A DNA stretch of 64,000 nt, taken from the NCBI GenBank assembly GCA_003508835.1, contig PUFA01000062.1, positions 2,394,001-2,458,000 of the forward strand, read 5' to 3'. The stretch comes from Eonycteris spelaea. Lineage: Eukaryota; Chordata; Mammalia; Chiroptera; Pteropodidae. The notes beneath the pieces were generated by a model. The model worked only from the letters and a program-made list of their open reading frames with translations. It ran no database searches and was not told where the DNA came from. Position 1 is the stretch's first letter; each line of letters starts with the position of its first letter. This document shows, piece by piece, positions 1 through 11,279 of this stretch. The position numbers and the translations under genes are program-made.

Positions 1-761
1 CGTTCTGATTAAAAAGCTGCTGGGAGCTCAATCTGGCACCCCTCTCCTTTTTCACTGTTCGTCTAAAGAAAGTCTAAGAATTGAGCCTATCGTGGGAGTT
101 AAGATTTCAAGTCAATGATTAATGGCATGATTACATGTGTTTTCTTTCTGAATTAACCCATGGGACCCATAGCATTTGTGCCTTGTGTTAACCATTTGGG
201 TGGTGGGGTTCCAACGTCCGTTGCTTCATTTGTAGAGAGAGAACTCTGTGATCAGCAGGCGTTTTTGAGGTGAGAGGGGCCAGCAGCCTGCCTTTCACCC
301 TCAGATTTGAGGAAGACGTTCTGGTAGCCTGTGTTTGCTCCCAGGCCCAGGCTTGTCATAGCGGGGATCTTTCAGTGTGTCATATAAAAGTCTCTTTGAT
401 TGTAAGGCCTGCCAGCACATTGCTAACCAAATCTAGATCCAACACAAGCTATTTCACAATTCTAGTGAAGTCAGGCATCTTTCTTTAAAAATGTTTGCTT
501 TTCTATAGAAAATATTATATATATATTTTTTACTCTTCAAACTCTATACTCAATGCGAAAAGAGGCTGTCTATATGGGTTCTCTTGCCAAATTATTAGTT
601 TTAGGTAAAACTAGCTCAAATTTGAGCAAGAAAATGAAAACAATGAGTTTAAATTTATCAGAAAATTATCCGATCATCGGTTTCTCTGGAACCCTTCTTC
701 CTGCCAGAACAATGTTGAGCCCTGCCTCCTCTCTCAATTGCTTTCACTGCATTGCCTGAAG

Positions 762-762
<1 letters not shown>
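1..762. other. Single-copy noncoding DNA
   Basis: No gene or repeat family is recognised. The open frames here are under 80 codons, show no recognisable domain and lack splice context. An AT-rich run lies near 510-530. Confidence 0.5.

Positions 763-811
<49 letters not shown>
763..811. repeat. (TG)n dinucleotide microsatellite
   Basis: About 24 uninterrupted TG units directly visible. Read as protein it gives an alternating Cys-Val string, which is an artefact. Long pure tracts of this kind are usually length-polymorphic. Confidence 0.97.
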
Positions 812-814
<3 letters not shown>

Positions 815-1094
815 GCCGTGGGGAGGTGTGGGGGAGGAATGGGGATGTTTAGGTCAATCCGCTGGCTTTGAAAAGGATCGCCTTTATATTATTTCTTCCC
901 TTAATAAGAATTGGGTGGGAACATGGGCAAGGAGGAGAGAGTTGGGAGGGGGGAGGACTTAGGTTAACGACTTTGTTTTATTTAATTGCTTCGAGTGTTT
1001 CCTTTTAAAAAAAATTGTTCATATTTAATTTATTTTGAGATTTCAAATGGTATTAAATGAGGTGTGGCTTTTTAAATGTTTATTGGTAGAAAGC

Positions 1095-1470
1095 ATGAAT
1101 TTATTTATTTATAACTTTATTAAAATACATTTGACATGTAATACTTTGTAAATTTAAGGTATGGAATATATTGGTTCGATGCATTTACATATTGTAATAT
1201 GATTGCCATTGCAAGGAGAGTTAGCACCTCTATCACATCATATAATTACTATTTATTTTTTTGCAGTCCAGTTATTTCTCAAATAGGTTTTACCTATTTG
1301 GTGAAATAATTAAGATCTAGTCTCTTAGCCAGGGTAATAATTATAAAACAATATTTCTGTCTATATTTATTACACTAGGTATGAGATTTGGGGGCATATT
1401 TATCTACTAGTTGGAAGTTTGTACCCTAAACAACATTAATCCCATTTCCCCACCCTCCAGCAAAGAAAAC
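1095..1470 (-). mobile_element. L1 LINE 3' end, antisense
   Basis: The plus strand reads as the complement of an old L1 3' UTR: a TTTATTAAAATACATTTGACAT-like start, then a segment with GATTCGATGCATTTACAT-like order, then AAGATCTAGTCTCTTAGC near 1312, then GTTGGAAGTTTGTACCCT near 1410. Only the 3' end is present, as in a 5'-truncated insertion. The middle (1320-1400) has diverged. The subfamily is uncertain (L1MA/L1MB-like). Confidence 0.75.
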
Positions 1471-1554
1471 ATGGATTTTAAGAGGCTGTGGAAAGTTAGT
1501 ATAAAGTCTCCTAACATACGAGCTTCCCTCACTTAGATGGCTCCCCTCTCCCTC

Positions 1555-1790
1555 TGTCTTCTTCTCCAAAGGAAAATCCACTCATTTCTTGAAGCCCAGT
1601 TCACGTTTCACTCCCTCTGAAAAGTCCGCCCTGACCATCCCAGCCAAGAATCTTTCCTCTTTTAAAAACCCTCCTACACTTGGTTTGAAGCTTCTTTCAA
1701 GCAGTGTGTTTCTATTGCTGTTTTTATACACATCTCTGAAGTTTCCATATGAAGTTTTTATATTTCTGCAGTGTTTATCATGGGTTTTGT
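1555..1790 (+). mobile_element. L2 LINE fragment, sense
   Basis: The text runs as in the L2 3' region: TTGAAGCCCAGTTCACGTTTCA, then a Pro/Ser-rich phase with CCGCCCTGACCATCCCAGCC, then a pyrimidine-rich stretch. It matches the remembered L2 consensus order in which transport to 'accttccctgaccaccc' precedes the CTGTATCCCCAG end. It is old and heavily diverged; the last part is missing. Confidence 0.6.
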
Positions 1791-1829
1791 GTGAAGGTGT
1801 GTATGTACCCAAAGGTATATACTAAAAAA

Positions 1830-3695
1830 AAATATTTATGATGTAAACAAAAGGATGATTCAAAAATTCTGAGGAAAAAAAAAGGTAGATGAATACACAG
1901 GAAAAGGACATAAAAAGGACATAACTCTTAGAAGACATCTCTGGTATCTGCCTGCCACAGAGCCACACCCTATGGCTGCAGAGAAAAAAGGCCAAGGTTA
2001 GGGCAAACCCAGCTGTGAGTTAAGTCGTTTGCCTCTCTTTTCTACAATGAGTGGGCTGGCTTTTTTGTTTTATTTTCTCAAGAGAATGGTATAACTTCAG
2101 TGGCTAATCAAGTTACTATTTTCTTGTAATAGGTCAATAACCCATGCCATTGACATATTTGTGTGTGTAACATACAAATGAACTTTTCCAATTTCCAACT
2201 ATGTCAGAATGAATAACTGTTCTATATTTGAGTTTGGTCAGACTTACAAACATACCTCACTACTGGCTACAATCATAATATGACCCATACTCTCCAGTGA
2301 AGAGGCTGACAGTCTATTCTGGACACCATGATGTAGGTCCAATGATGCTACAAAGTTCCAAACACAGCTTCTCCAATGCTTCAGAAACTCCAATTTGTAT
2401 TTCAAAGTTTTTGAATTCTCATGTTCTTTAAATGACAGTAAAACAACAGCAATAATAACTTTTAAGACCCTTAAAGTTTATTTTAGGAAACCAATTTCTA
2501 AATATCTTATTAGGAAATCTTAGATGTACAGCTAGACCTAAAAACAATGTATTCTGGCTTCATGTTTACAAGTGGATTCAACATATTTGCCTAAGTTAGC
2601 TTTCTCCCCAAACCCAACTAAAATAACAGCCAAGACTTCTTTAAAGCATAAACTCTCAAGGACAGAGAGAACAGGAGAGGAGATGACAGCAACATAATTT
2701 TGGAAGATGAACAATAGATAGACACATAGTACTGACTTAGCAGATTGGAAAAAGCCACAGCTCAAATGGGCAGTAAAGGGAGATGCTAACTAACCTTCAC
2801 ACAAGTCATAGAGTTATTCATGAAGGGGGAGCTAATATAGGAAGTAGGGTGTAACCTATTGAGAAATTATTTGACCTCTAGATCACCCCCAAACCAAGCT
2901 TCTGACAGTCTATTTCTTATATACTTCAGAGGTATTTGGAGGTTTCGTTTCTAGAAAAAGAGAAGGTCTCTGGTTGAGAGATATCAGGCAGATGGGCACC
3001 ATGGCCCAAATAGGAGGATTAAATTACTGTATGCAGGTTGAATACCGATGATGCAGATCCCCCCCCCCCCAAATTGGCAGGGAATACTTTAAGCAAGGTC
3101 CAAATGATTTAAAAAAAGAGGAAAAAAAAGAGCAAAAATTAGACTTCAGTGTGCAAGCCTCTGTTACCGGCAGGGTCTTGGGCCTTCACAGAGTGATAGT
3201 CACAACGTTTAACAATCAACAAAGGCACCAGCCAATCAGAAAGATACTAGATATAAGTCATACCCAGGCTGTGCACTGCACAACTGTGGGGCTGGCCATA
3301 TCAGAGAATGCAAGCTGAATATCATCTCCAGTCTTAGGTGATCTGTCCTTACTTCTGATGTGATTCGAATGTCTTATAGGTAGGGCCTAGGATAGCACTA
3401 AAACCATGTCTTTTGCAATTGGTTATTAAGATTGGGAATACGTTCCACAGAGCAGCATCACCCTACTGGTCCCAGTTTTCCTGCTGACATTTCATATTAA
3501 TCGATTGACTTTGGACTTTTAATTGTTCAGGACATAAGCACAAGAAGTAGTTCCTGCTGGGAAAAGGAAGATAAATATTCCAAGACTGTCTCCAAATCAG
3601 TGTAGTTGAGAAATGATGTTACTTGAAAACAATTTAACTCAGCAAAACTAACAAGCACAAAATTCTTTCCAATGTGTTTGCTAAATTAATTGATT
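1830..3695. other. Single-copy noncoding DNA with a C12 run
   Basis: No gene or repeat family recognised. A run of 12 C lies at 3059-3070. Stop codons are frequent in all frames. Confidence 0.45.
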
Positions 3696-3699
3696 GTTT

Positions 3700-4140
3700 T
3701 AACGTTTATTCTGTGTTCTTAAAACAAGATCATTTGCAAATGAGTAATCCGATTGCAACTTTCCATTGCTTTATGGGAAGGGGAGGAAAGGGAGAGAGAG
3801 GTAGATTTAGAATTCTGATATAATAAGGCATCTAGTTCTTTCCTTTCTGATTACCTGAGTACTTACTTGAAACTGCTCATCCGATGGTAATGAGCTTCAG
3901 GCTCATCTGAGAAAATGCGAGCTTTTAATTTCACAGAGCTAATTTCTTTAGTGAAAGTCTGAGTTTAGGCAAAGTTTTAAAAAGTAGAAGTTATTAACCC
4001 ACTGCCTGATACATCTTTTAAGCCCTTTAGAATCTTGCACTTCAGTTGAGTTTTCTTAATTTATTATGGATGAGTGATGGAGAGAAAGTTAATGTGCTCC
4101 TTTTTATAAGGAGCCTGGCTGTAAATCATTTACTAGTTCC
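3700..4140. other. Candidate conserved noncoding element
   Basis: Single-copy, balanced composition, no repeat signature. It carries a perfect 12-bp palindrome CATTTGCAAATG near 3731 that contains octamer-like (POU) half-sites, and TAAT-core motifs at 3890-3990. These suggest, but do not show, enhancer character. No ORF of note. Confidence 0.25.
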
Positions 4141-5100
4141 CTAACTGATCTTTAGGTAGGAAGAGAAAGAAATGCTTTTAGGCCCAGTGCCCCCTGCATT
4201 CTGTCCAGGCTTCCCTGTGATCTCCTGGATTTCTATAGAAGTTTTTCCTCTTGTGTCTGGCTCTCAACCTGTGCTCTGAGTGTGTGCTTTTGACAGGGTT
4301 CAAATGCAGCTACCTGTCTTTTACAGAGGTAGAGCACTGGGTGTGGCTGCAAACAAAAATAATTTCACCCTGATGAACCAGATGGGTGGGACTGATGTCA
4401 GCTAGTTGGATGCCTGCTCACTCTTACTCAAGCCCAAAGTGAGAGCCCCGAGTCACACTCTTTATCTATGTCTCCTGACCCAGGGTCAGTGTGCCCTTAA
4501 ACCAGGCTATTTCAGACATGCCTTGTGATATGTCTCAACACTGGACTATGGACCTGGTTCTGAAAAAAAATAGATATTGGTCATCATTTGGCACTGATAG
4601 AGGCACAGTTTTCTTTCTTGGAAGAATCAGGAAGAGTTGTGGATTCATTTCCCTGAGAAAAAAGACCTCCTGAATACTCACGTTAGCTTTAGTAGCTAAC
4701 TTGAATTCCCATTACCTCTCAGCCAGCACTCTAAATGTCTATTCAGAGCCAGCTCCTGCTGTTCTCCTAACAGTGCTGTCTTCTGAACTCGTACACGTGG
4801 CTAAGCCACTGCTGGGCATCTAGCAGGTGTTTGAGGCCTGTTTGCTGGTCTGTGAGTCCCTGCCTCTTGTCCAAAAGCTGGTATTGGCTTTCTTGGGGAC
4901 GCTCTCACCTGGCCTGGCATATGTAGCCTTGGTGAGAGAAGTACAGGGCAGGGAATTCCCTACACCCAGTCTTAGGGAGCCAAACTCAATTTCAAACAGA
5001 GTTAGAAGACAACAAGGAAAGGCTCTAGATGTCTCTGCCAAACACCAGCCTGGGTGACTTCCCAAGCATCAGCCCTCAAAGAAAGCTTTGCCCCTAATTG
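4141..5100. other. Single-copy noncoding DNA
   Basis: Nothing recognised. Overlapping open frames on both strands at 4820-5065 are short, mutually antisense and show no domain. Confidence 0.45.
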
Positions 5101-5103
5101 TTG

Positions 5104-5187
5104 AAAGGAGCAAGCTTCTGCAACAAAAATAGCCCCTCCACAGCTACCCATACTGTTAGATTAAATTTTTATATAATGAGCTTCCCT
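5104..5187 (+). repeat. Left arm of an 84-bp inverted repeat
   Basis: This 84-bp segment matches the reverse complement of 7929-8012 with 7 mismatches and no gap by hand alignment. It begins AAAGGAGCAAGCTTCTGCAA and ends ATAATGAGCTTCCCT. Similarity drops sharply outside the arms. I do not recognise the family. It could be a short dispersed repeat present twice in opposite orientation, or an inverted duplication. Confidence 0.85.
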
Positions 5188-5284
5188 CGTGAGGACATTC
5201 CAAGTCTTACCAGAAACCTGGCTATTGGTTCCATTTGCTACAGACAAACCCGCTTCTATAAGAAGGGCTTTCCTCTCAGATAGA

Positions 5285-5480
5285 TCTTAGCTACTCCACT
5301 TCCTAGCGGTGTGATCTTAGAGAAATTACTTAACCTTTCTGAGCTTTGAGTTCATCATTTGTAAAATGGGAATAATAATGCCTGCCCCATCGAATTGGGT
5401 TGTTGGAAAGATTAATGAGATTACATGTCAAACATAGGTGAAGAGAAAGCAGTCAATACATGGAAAAATTATTGCTATTC
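5285..5480 (+). mobile_element. MIR SINE
   Basis: Ordered MIR landmarks are visible: GTGTGATCTTAGAGAAATTA, then ACTTAACCTTTCTGAGC, then TTTGTAAAATGGGAATAATA, then TGTTGGAAAGATTAATGAGA. This is the tRNA-related sense orientation. MIR is an ancient mammal-wide SINE mobilised by L2. Confidence 0.85.
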
Positions 5481-6249
5481 TTTAACAAGCACCATCTATA
5501 GACTGGACACTGGACACAAAGATAAATAGGCACGAATGGCCCCATCCATGTACAGTGAGTGGATGGGTCCTTGGGAAGTCAGGCCCACGAACAGATCATA
5601 TCAATAGGAAGCTATGCTGAGTCCAGCCTGGAACCTGATACTTCTTGATTTTTCTTTGTTTTGTTCTGTAATTGCTCAATAGTGATATGTTTTCTGGCCA
5701 GTTAGAGTCATGTTGGTGTAACTAGGTGGGACAGGTGAGGCCAGAGGCCAGGTGTAGCCTGGGGAAGAGGTATGCAGGTGTGGGAGGATGTGGTGTGCAG
5801 GCTCTCCTACCATAAGCAGCCTTCAGGGATGCTACCTCCTGAAGAACGAGGGAGACCCCATCATCATTGTCAATGTCAGCCGTGAGGTTTGAGACAGTCC
5901 ATTGCATTCCTTACTCCCTCTTCACCCAGCCAGTACTGACAGTTGTCTAGAATGTCAGAATACCTCCCGTTGCACCCGTTGCTGAGGTCTTTCTCATTTT
6001 CTCCTTTTACACAGCCTGCTTATAATGCCCCTGCTTGGTTGTACTCCTGGAAACCATCTCGATGTCATGTTTACCTTTTATCGGCATCTTTACCTCTAGT
6101 GGTTTCTGTGGCGAGTCAGCAGTTAGTGAGCTGAAGTTCCCAGAACAGTTCAAACTCCGGGCCGTGAAGGGTGTGGTCCAAATGGATGTGATGGATTTAA
6201 TTCTGTGTTTGTCATTCTCAGGTTTGATGATCTACTCACCAACCTGGCA

Positions 6250-6585
6250 TTAGAAGCTGTCTACAGTGTGGCCTTTTCTAATCTTTCTATTGTATCTCTC
6301 CATTATTTCATGTTCAATTCAATTCAGCCTCTGCGCCTTTGTGCCTTCTGTTTGAGATGCTCTCTTTTCTTGACCCCCTCTGATTAGATACGAACTTTCT
6401 CTTTTTTTAATCCGCCCCTAGCAAATTTTTGGCACTGCTCTCAAAATACTTTCCATGTATTATTTTTAAGTATACGCATCTTACTCTTTCCATAAGATTT
6501 GAAAGTAGGGGCCATGCCTTTACCCCTTTGTACTTCAGTGCCTTACATCTAGAATATGCTCAATAAATATCTGTTGAACTAAAGA
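6250..6585 (+). mobile_element. L2 LINE 3' end
   Basis: The end is clear: GGGGCCATGCCTTTACCCC, then TGCTCAATAAATATCTGTTGAA at 6558-6580, the typical L2 3' terminus. The upstream boundary is vague. Confidence 0.7.
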
Positions 6586-6589
6586 AAAA

Positions 6590-7035
6590 TGAAAAGAACA
6601 GAATTAAGCACCTATTGTGCACCAGATGGTGACTGGAGATGCCTCTAGAGCCACAATCCAGTTTTCATAAGTCTTCCTGATTTACCTTGGTATTGGATTA
6701 TAAACATTAAACTCATTTGGAGCCTTCACAATATTTAAACAAGTGCTTGCCCTTGAGTGGCTGATTTTAACTTTAGAAATTGATCATGAACAATGGGAAA
6801 TAAGGTGTCTGTGGGTAGCATTGATTTACAATATGATGTGTAGAAGGGCTGGTGTCGAGTATCCGGGCTTTCTGCAGTGAGTTTTGTTCAGACAGCTTTC
6901 CCCACCTGACTAGGAGTTGTGCAAATATCTTAGATGGATCAGTGAAACTCATCACCTGTAGGATGATATAACCTTTGATTCAAAGAGCCAGGAAAACAGA
7001 AGAAGGTAGGTTTAGAATATAGCTCTGTATGGCAC
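6590..7035. other. Single-copy noncoding DNA
   Basis: Nothing recognised apart from a fragment near 6607 (CACCTATTGTGCACCAGATG) that recalls an antisense L2/MIR start. Confidence 0.4.
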
Positions 7036-7039
7036 TGGA

Positions 7040-7440
7040 TTAGTCAAGTTTATTGTCATAATTGTCATACTGTCATAATGTGTAATAAACAACCCCGAAG
7101 TCTTAGTGGCCTTCAATAACAAATGTACCTTGTGTGTTCAGGTGCTTTGTCAGTGGCTGTGAGTTAGTGCTGCGCTTTAGGGCCACCACCATATATCTTG
7201 TTATTCTGGGACCCAGGCTAGAGGAAAATCCCCTCATTGGCCAACAGCATTCCCATGATGGAGGGCAGGAATTGGTATTCACGGTGCCTCTAAAAGTCTT
7301 CATTTGAAACTGGCATGCCCTCACTTCTGCCCACATTTCACTGGCCCAACTATTTTACATAGCCAAGTCCTAGGTTAATGGGGCAGGGAATGGAGGAGTG
7401 AGCAGATAGAGTGAAAACTGCTAAATCATAATCAATCTAC
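7040..7440 (+). mobile_element. MLT1-type (ERVL-MaLR) solo LTR
   Basis: The order of motifs follows MLT1 LTRs: AATAAACAACCCCGAAGTCTTAGTGGC near 7082, a central GGGACCCAGGCTAGAGG, then CACTTCTGCCCACATTTCACTGG near 7320. No retroviral coding sequence adjoins it, so it is a solo or fragmentary LTR. Confidence 0.7.
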
Positions 7441-7449
7441 CTCAGGAAC

Positions 7450-7575
7450 ACTTATAATTTTATTCTTTTTGCTGATGAGAGTATGAACTTCTGGAAGAGA
7501 GAGCCCACTACCTTGCTCTTTGCCTGGCACATTATTGACACTCTGTACATGTTTGTTGAATGAGTGATTGAACTG
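7450..7575 (+). mobile_element. L2 LINE 3' end
   Basis: A TTGCCTGGCACATTATTGAC segment followed by GTTTGTTGAATGAGTGA matches the L2 terminus. Short and diverged. Confidence 0.6.
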
Positions 7576-7928
7576 TCTTGGCTCAGTTTTTCTGGGTGCA
7601 TGGCTTTACCTATTTGCATTTGTTTTTCAGGGAGCAAGTCATTCCTTTTAGAAACACAGAGCATAGAGAGGGAGTATGTTGGCTCTCATATTGGTCCAAG
7701 TCCAGTGTTTGCTATTGTCCTCTGTGGCAGGGCTGTCAGGCGGGCTGAATCTATAGCCAGAGTCACCCAAGGGAGGGCTTGTGGGTGAGCAGATGTAAAA
7801 AGGTTGTTTGGGTGGCTCCCTAGCCATTGCCACACCCAACACAGGACGAGCAGTGATGGAGAGTAAATAGGAGGTTCCACCTTGCCAGCCTTCCCCCACC
7901 TAATAAGAAGGCTGGGTGTTCCTTGCTA

Positions 7929-8012
7929 AGGGAAGCTCATTATATAAAAATTTAACCTTACAATGTGGGTAGCTGGAGAGGGGCTACTTTTGTTGCAGAA
8001 GCTTGCTCCTTT
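7929..8012 (-). repeat. Right arm of an 84-bp inverted repeat
   Basis: Reverse-complement partner of 5104-5187, about 92% identical over 84 bp. The enclosed interval of about 2.74 kb contains MIR, L2 and MLT1-type debris and no transposase-like frame. Confidence 0.85.
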
Positions 8013-8059
8013 TGAGAGAAATTGGAATATAATTTTTTTAACTAGTGCTATGGTAAAGG

Positions 8060-8280
8060 CAAATAAGTTGGAATTTAGAAACGAACAGGCCCGTGTTGGA
8101 GTCCCTCCTCTACTACTGCGAGGTGACCTTGGGCAAGTCATTGCACATCTCTCAGTCTCAGTGTCCTCAACTGTAACTGGGCAGAATTATAGTACTTACT
8201 TCAAGGGTTCCTGTAAGAATTAAATTAGCTGATGCATATAAAGTTCTCAGTAGAGTCCCTAGTATGCAGAAAACAGTAAC
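8060..8280 (+). mobile_element. MIR SINE
   Basis: Landmarks in order: GGTGACCTTGGGCAAGTCAT, ATCTCTCAGTCTCAGTGTCC, TGTAACTGGGCAGAATTATAG, then AATTAAATTAGCTGATGCAT. Good match to MIR sense strand, followed by an (ATT)n tract. Confidence 0.85.
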
Positions 8281-8287
8281 TGGAAAC

Positions 8288-8311
8288 TATTATTATTATT
8301 ATTATTATTAC
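8288..8311. repeat. (ATT)n microsatellite
   Basis: Eight ATT/TAT units at the 3' end of the MIR, where MIR elements normally end in an ATT-rich tail. Confidence 0.95.
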
Positions 8312-8319
8312 TGTTATCA

Positions 8320-9250
8320 CATTCGTCATCATCATTTTATTTTACAACACTGATGGAATTTCAAATGTTGTAAACTTTAATTACACTCAAATCCTCAGGA
8401 AAATATCTATTTTTCAAAGCAAGGAACTCCTGTAGCTCTTCTTAGGAGGAGAGGCAAAATTGTAGAGGAAGGAAAGAAGGCGTAAAGGGAGAATAAAGAA
8501 GAAAGGAAAGGAAAAAGACATATGAAGCGGAGAAATGAAAGGATCAACCGGAAAAATAACTCGGGGTTTGGGAGAATGTAGGGAGGAGTGAGTCCAGAGC
8601 TTATGCTGAGAGATGAGCTTCAAGGGACCAGATTAAGGCAGCACGGGATATGGAAAGACAGAGAGATGAGCTAAATCAGACTCATCAGAAATAAACAAGA
8701 GTCAAAGGCCTAGAAGTTTGAGGGGAAACACCAATTTAATAGGCCCAGGGATGATGGTGGTAAAGGTGGCCAAGCCCAAGGTTCAGTCTCTAGAAGGAAA
8801 GGGCTGAGTGAGACTGTGTTGGGAAGGAGCAAGGGGTCTGAGGTGATCGCTGTGAGCATCTTGGGACATGCACACTTTGCCTAACAGGCTGGGGAAGGCC
8901 AGGTGTGAGACTGTGACAGGCATTGGGAGAGCAGAGGGAAGACAGATGGCATGAAGGGTGACAATGCTGATGCAGCTGTGCCGAGACTGACCAGCCTTGT
9001 GGGTGCTCAAGGTGAATCTTTGAAAACAAGGAAACTAAGGCTCTCCTCCCTTCCAAAAATTTATTTTTGTTAAGTTGTGTTACCTTTGTATCTTCTTATA
9101 CTTACTTTCAGGACTAAAGTTCTTTTAAGATACCATGAAATGTTGAACATAAACCCTAAGAAGGAAGAGGCACAGGCCTTCAACTCGTTAGAAAACATAT
9201 ACGAAGGGTATCTCTTTTTGCCAGAGCATCTCTGCAGAACCTGGTTTCAC
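8320..9250. other. Single-copy noncoding DNA, purine-rich in part
   Basis: Plus strand is G/A-rich from about 8440 to 8560. No gene or repeat recognised. The antisense frames at 8783-9056 overlap each other in different frames and show no domain. Confidence 0.4.
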
Positions 9251-9259
9251 GGCTCCAGT

Positions 9260-9370
9260 TGATTCTCACAGGACTGTCTGCCTCGTACACAGACATGTGC
9301 TTGGTGTCTAGCTCTGTGTCTGGCGCATAGGAGGTGCCCAGTAAATATTTGTTAAATGAATAAAGGAAAA
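9260..9370 (+). mobile_element. L2 LINE 3' end
   Basis: CTGTGTCTGGCGCATAGGAG then AGTAAATATTTGTTAAATGA is a well-preserved L2 3' terminus. Confidence 0.8.
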
Positions 9371-9603
9371 ATGCTGGAACATCTGAAATAGCTCTTCTTA
9401 AGAGAATTTCAAAGTTCTTTTGTATTAAAAAAATGTGAGAACTTCAAAAGAGAGAAACATTTATGGATCTGAGAGGAGGCGAGAGGCTCACCTCTGGAAG
9501 GGGTTTGGTTTCACTGCAGTCTGCCTGAAAGCGGAGGGGATGGACTGAGGCCATCTCTAGCCCAGCCCCAGAGGAACATTATCCCAGGTTTGGCCATATG
9601 ATA

Positions 9604-10078
9604 TGGTGCATCAGTTAGGGTCCCAGTAAAGAACAAATGGCACTCTTACATTGGGAAACTGAGGGGAGTTTAATAGACTATTTACAAGAGCTGGACAAGG
9701 TGTAGGGAAACCATAGGGGTGGTTTGGAAGCCTGAGGATGGTGCAGTTGGGCTGTTACCGCCCCTAAGACTGAAAGAGCAAGGACAACGTGTGGATGGAA
9801 AGAGGTGAAGTGGCCTCCCTGACAAAGCAGTGACCCATGGCGGAAGGAGTCAGTGATGACACTATGGGAGGGAGCTGAGTGAATGGGCACCCTGACCTCA
9901 TGCTGCTCCCTCCTTCCATCCCCTGCAGGGCTTCCCATTGGCCGAGCCTGACTGAATACCAGGGGGCTGTAGAATCTATTGAGGCCACCCCTACAAATCA
10001 TCTTCCTGGGATACAGAGCAAGCTGGAGAAGGAGAGAGCTTGGAGATGGAAAGGTACATGGAAGATTTCCAGTGTAGG
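9604..10078 (+). mobile_element. LTR-like dispersed repeat, family not assigned
   Basis: Starts with CATCAGTTAGGGTCCCAGTA and later has CTTCCCATTGGCCGAGCC near 9930, then an ending around GGAAGATTTCCAGT. The same layout recurs at 32862-33305, so this is a repeat family, probably an LTR. A 135-codon antisense frame (9678-10085) is a by-product of this repeat. Confidence 0.55.
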
Positions 10079-10089
10079 GGGTCATTTAA

Positions 10090-10810
10090 GAGCCTGGGGA
10101 AAATAAAGAGTGAGATAGTAGATCGAGTCTTTAAGTTCCTAAGGTATAGTCACTGTTTAAGTTAATGTGTAATCTGATCACAGAGTCCAGCTTCTCTGGT
10201 CAACATGTGATCACATGGGGTGAAAATTAGAAAACACAGAAGTATCATAAAACACAGGGATGAAACTGACACAGGGTGGAGCTGGGTGGAGCCAGAGAGG
10301 TCAGCTTAGGTGTTGCCCATTTAATCTTTATTAATGATCTGTAAGATATAAACATCTTGATAAAATTGACTAAGGTGAACAAATGACAAGGTGTGACAAA
10401 CTCCAGCAGAGAGAAACTAATGAAGGACTTACCAGTAGAACGTGCTGTGCCCGTGGACTCAGAAGACAGGATCTTGCCAGATGAGATTTAGGGATCTGGG
10501 GGCAGTGTGATTCAAAATAAGCATATCTACTAGAAGGCGCAAAACTGGAAGGGCAAGACGTGAATAACCACAACTAAGTTAGAGTGAAACAGGCTGCAGG
10601 AAATGCCAGCCTCCTGGGACTTTTGGTAGATGGAAAAATCTGTGTTGGGTGATTCATTTACGGCATATACATATTTTTAGCTTGGCAATTAGAAATTCAG
10701 CAACCAAAACTATTTAATTAACCTGGGACTGGCACAGAGCAAATCTAAGAAGAGTCATATGGGCTATTGGAGGCCTCTCATAAAATTAAAAGATCGCGTC
10801 TTGTGGAATA
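10090..10810. other. Single-copy noncoding DNA
   Basis: Nothing recognised. Confidence 0.4.
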
Positions 10811-10814
10811 AAAA

Positions 10815-11275
10815 TGAAATGATTGTTTTGCATTTTCTACATACCCTTTGACCCAGAATTCTACTTCAAGGAATTTACCCTGGAGAAATAATCAGGACAG
10901 TTCTTAGAACTATACAAACAAGTAATGTCCACTGTAGAATTTGTGATAATAGTAGTTCCAAATTAGAAACAAGCTATATGTTCGATGGTAGAGAATTGTT
11001 GAAAGAAATTTTGCTAAATACGAATGGATGTTATCGAAGACTTTTAATGACATTGGGATATGTTTAATATGTAGTTTAGAGAGGAAAGAACAGACTCTAC
11101 AACACTTTGATCTATTTGGTCACACACACACAGACACACACACACACTCGTAAAGACTGGAAAGATCTCTGTGAAATGATTAAAAAATGATTAACTTTAA
11201 AAAAGATGGTATTAAGATTATTTTATTTTTATTTTTCTTATCCAAATTACCCCAGTTTCTACAATAGACATGCAT
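10815..11275 (+). mobile_element. L1 LINE 3' portion, sense
   Basis: CCTTTGACCCAGAATTCTACTTC, then AGGAATTTACCCTGGAGAAA, match the end of L1 ORF2 (the TFDPEFYF-like region) in old L1M elements. The following 3' UTR includes a CA-rich tract. Confidence 0.75.
11121..11148. repeat. (CA)n tract, imperfect
   Basis: CA units interrupted once by a CAGA unit, within the L1 3' UTR. Confidence 0.95.
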
Positions 11276-11279
11276 GCAT

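Noticed and set aside
738..962. 74-codon frame with an alternating Cys-Val string
   Set aside because: Translation of the (TG)n microsatellite.
5722..5907. Minus-strand frame with exon-like text (NLTADIDNDDGVSLVLQEV) followed by a GT
   Set aside because: No polypyrimidine splice acceptor precedes it on the minus strand and I recognise no family. Checking conservation would settle it.
5985..6020. Good-looking splice acceptor (pyrimidine run then ACAG) on the plus strand
   Set aside because: No open frame of family resemblance or donor follows, and pyrimidine-rich text is common nearby.
9678..10085. 135-codon minus-strand frame
   Set aside because: It falls within the LTR-like repeat that recurs at 32862, where the frame is not preserved.
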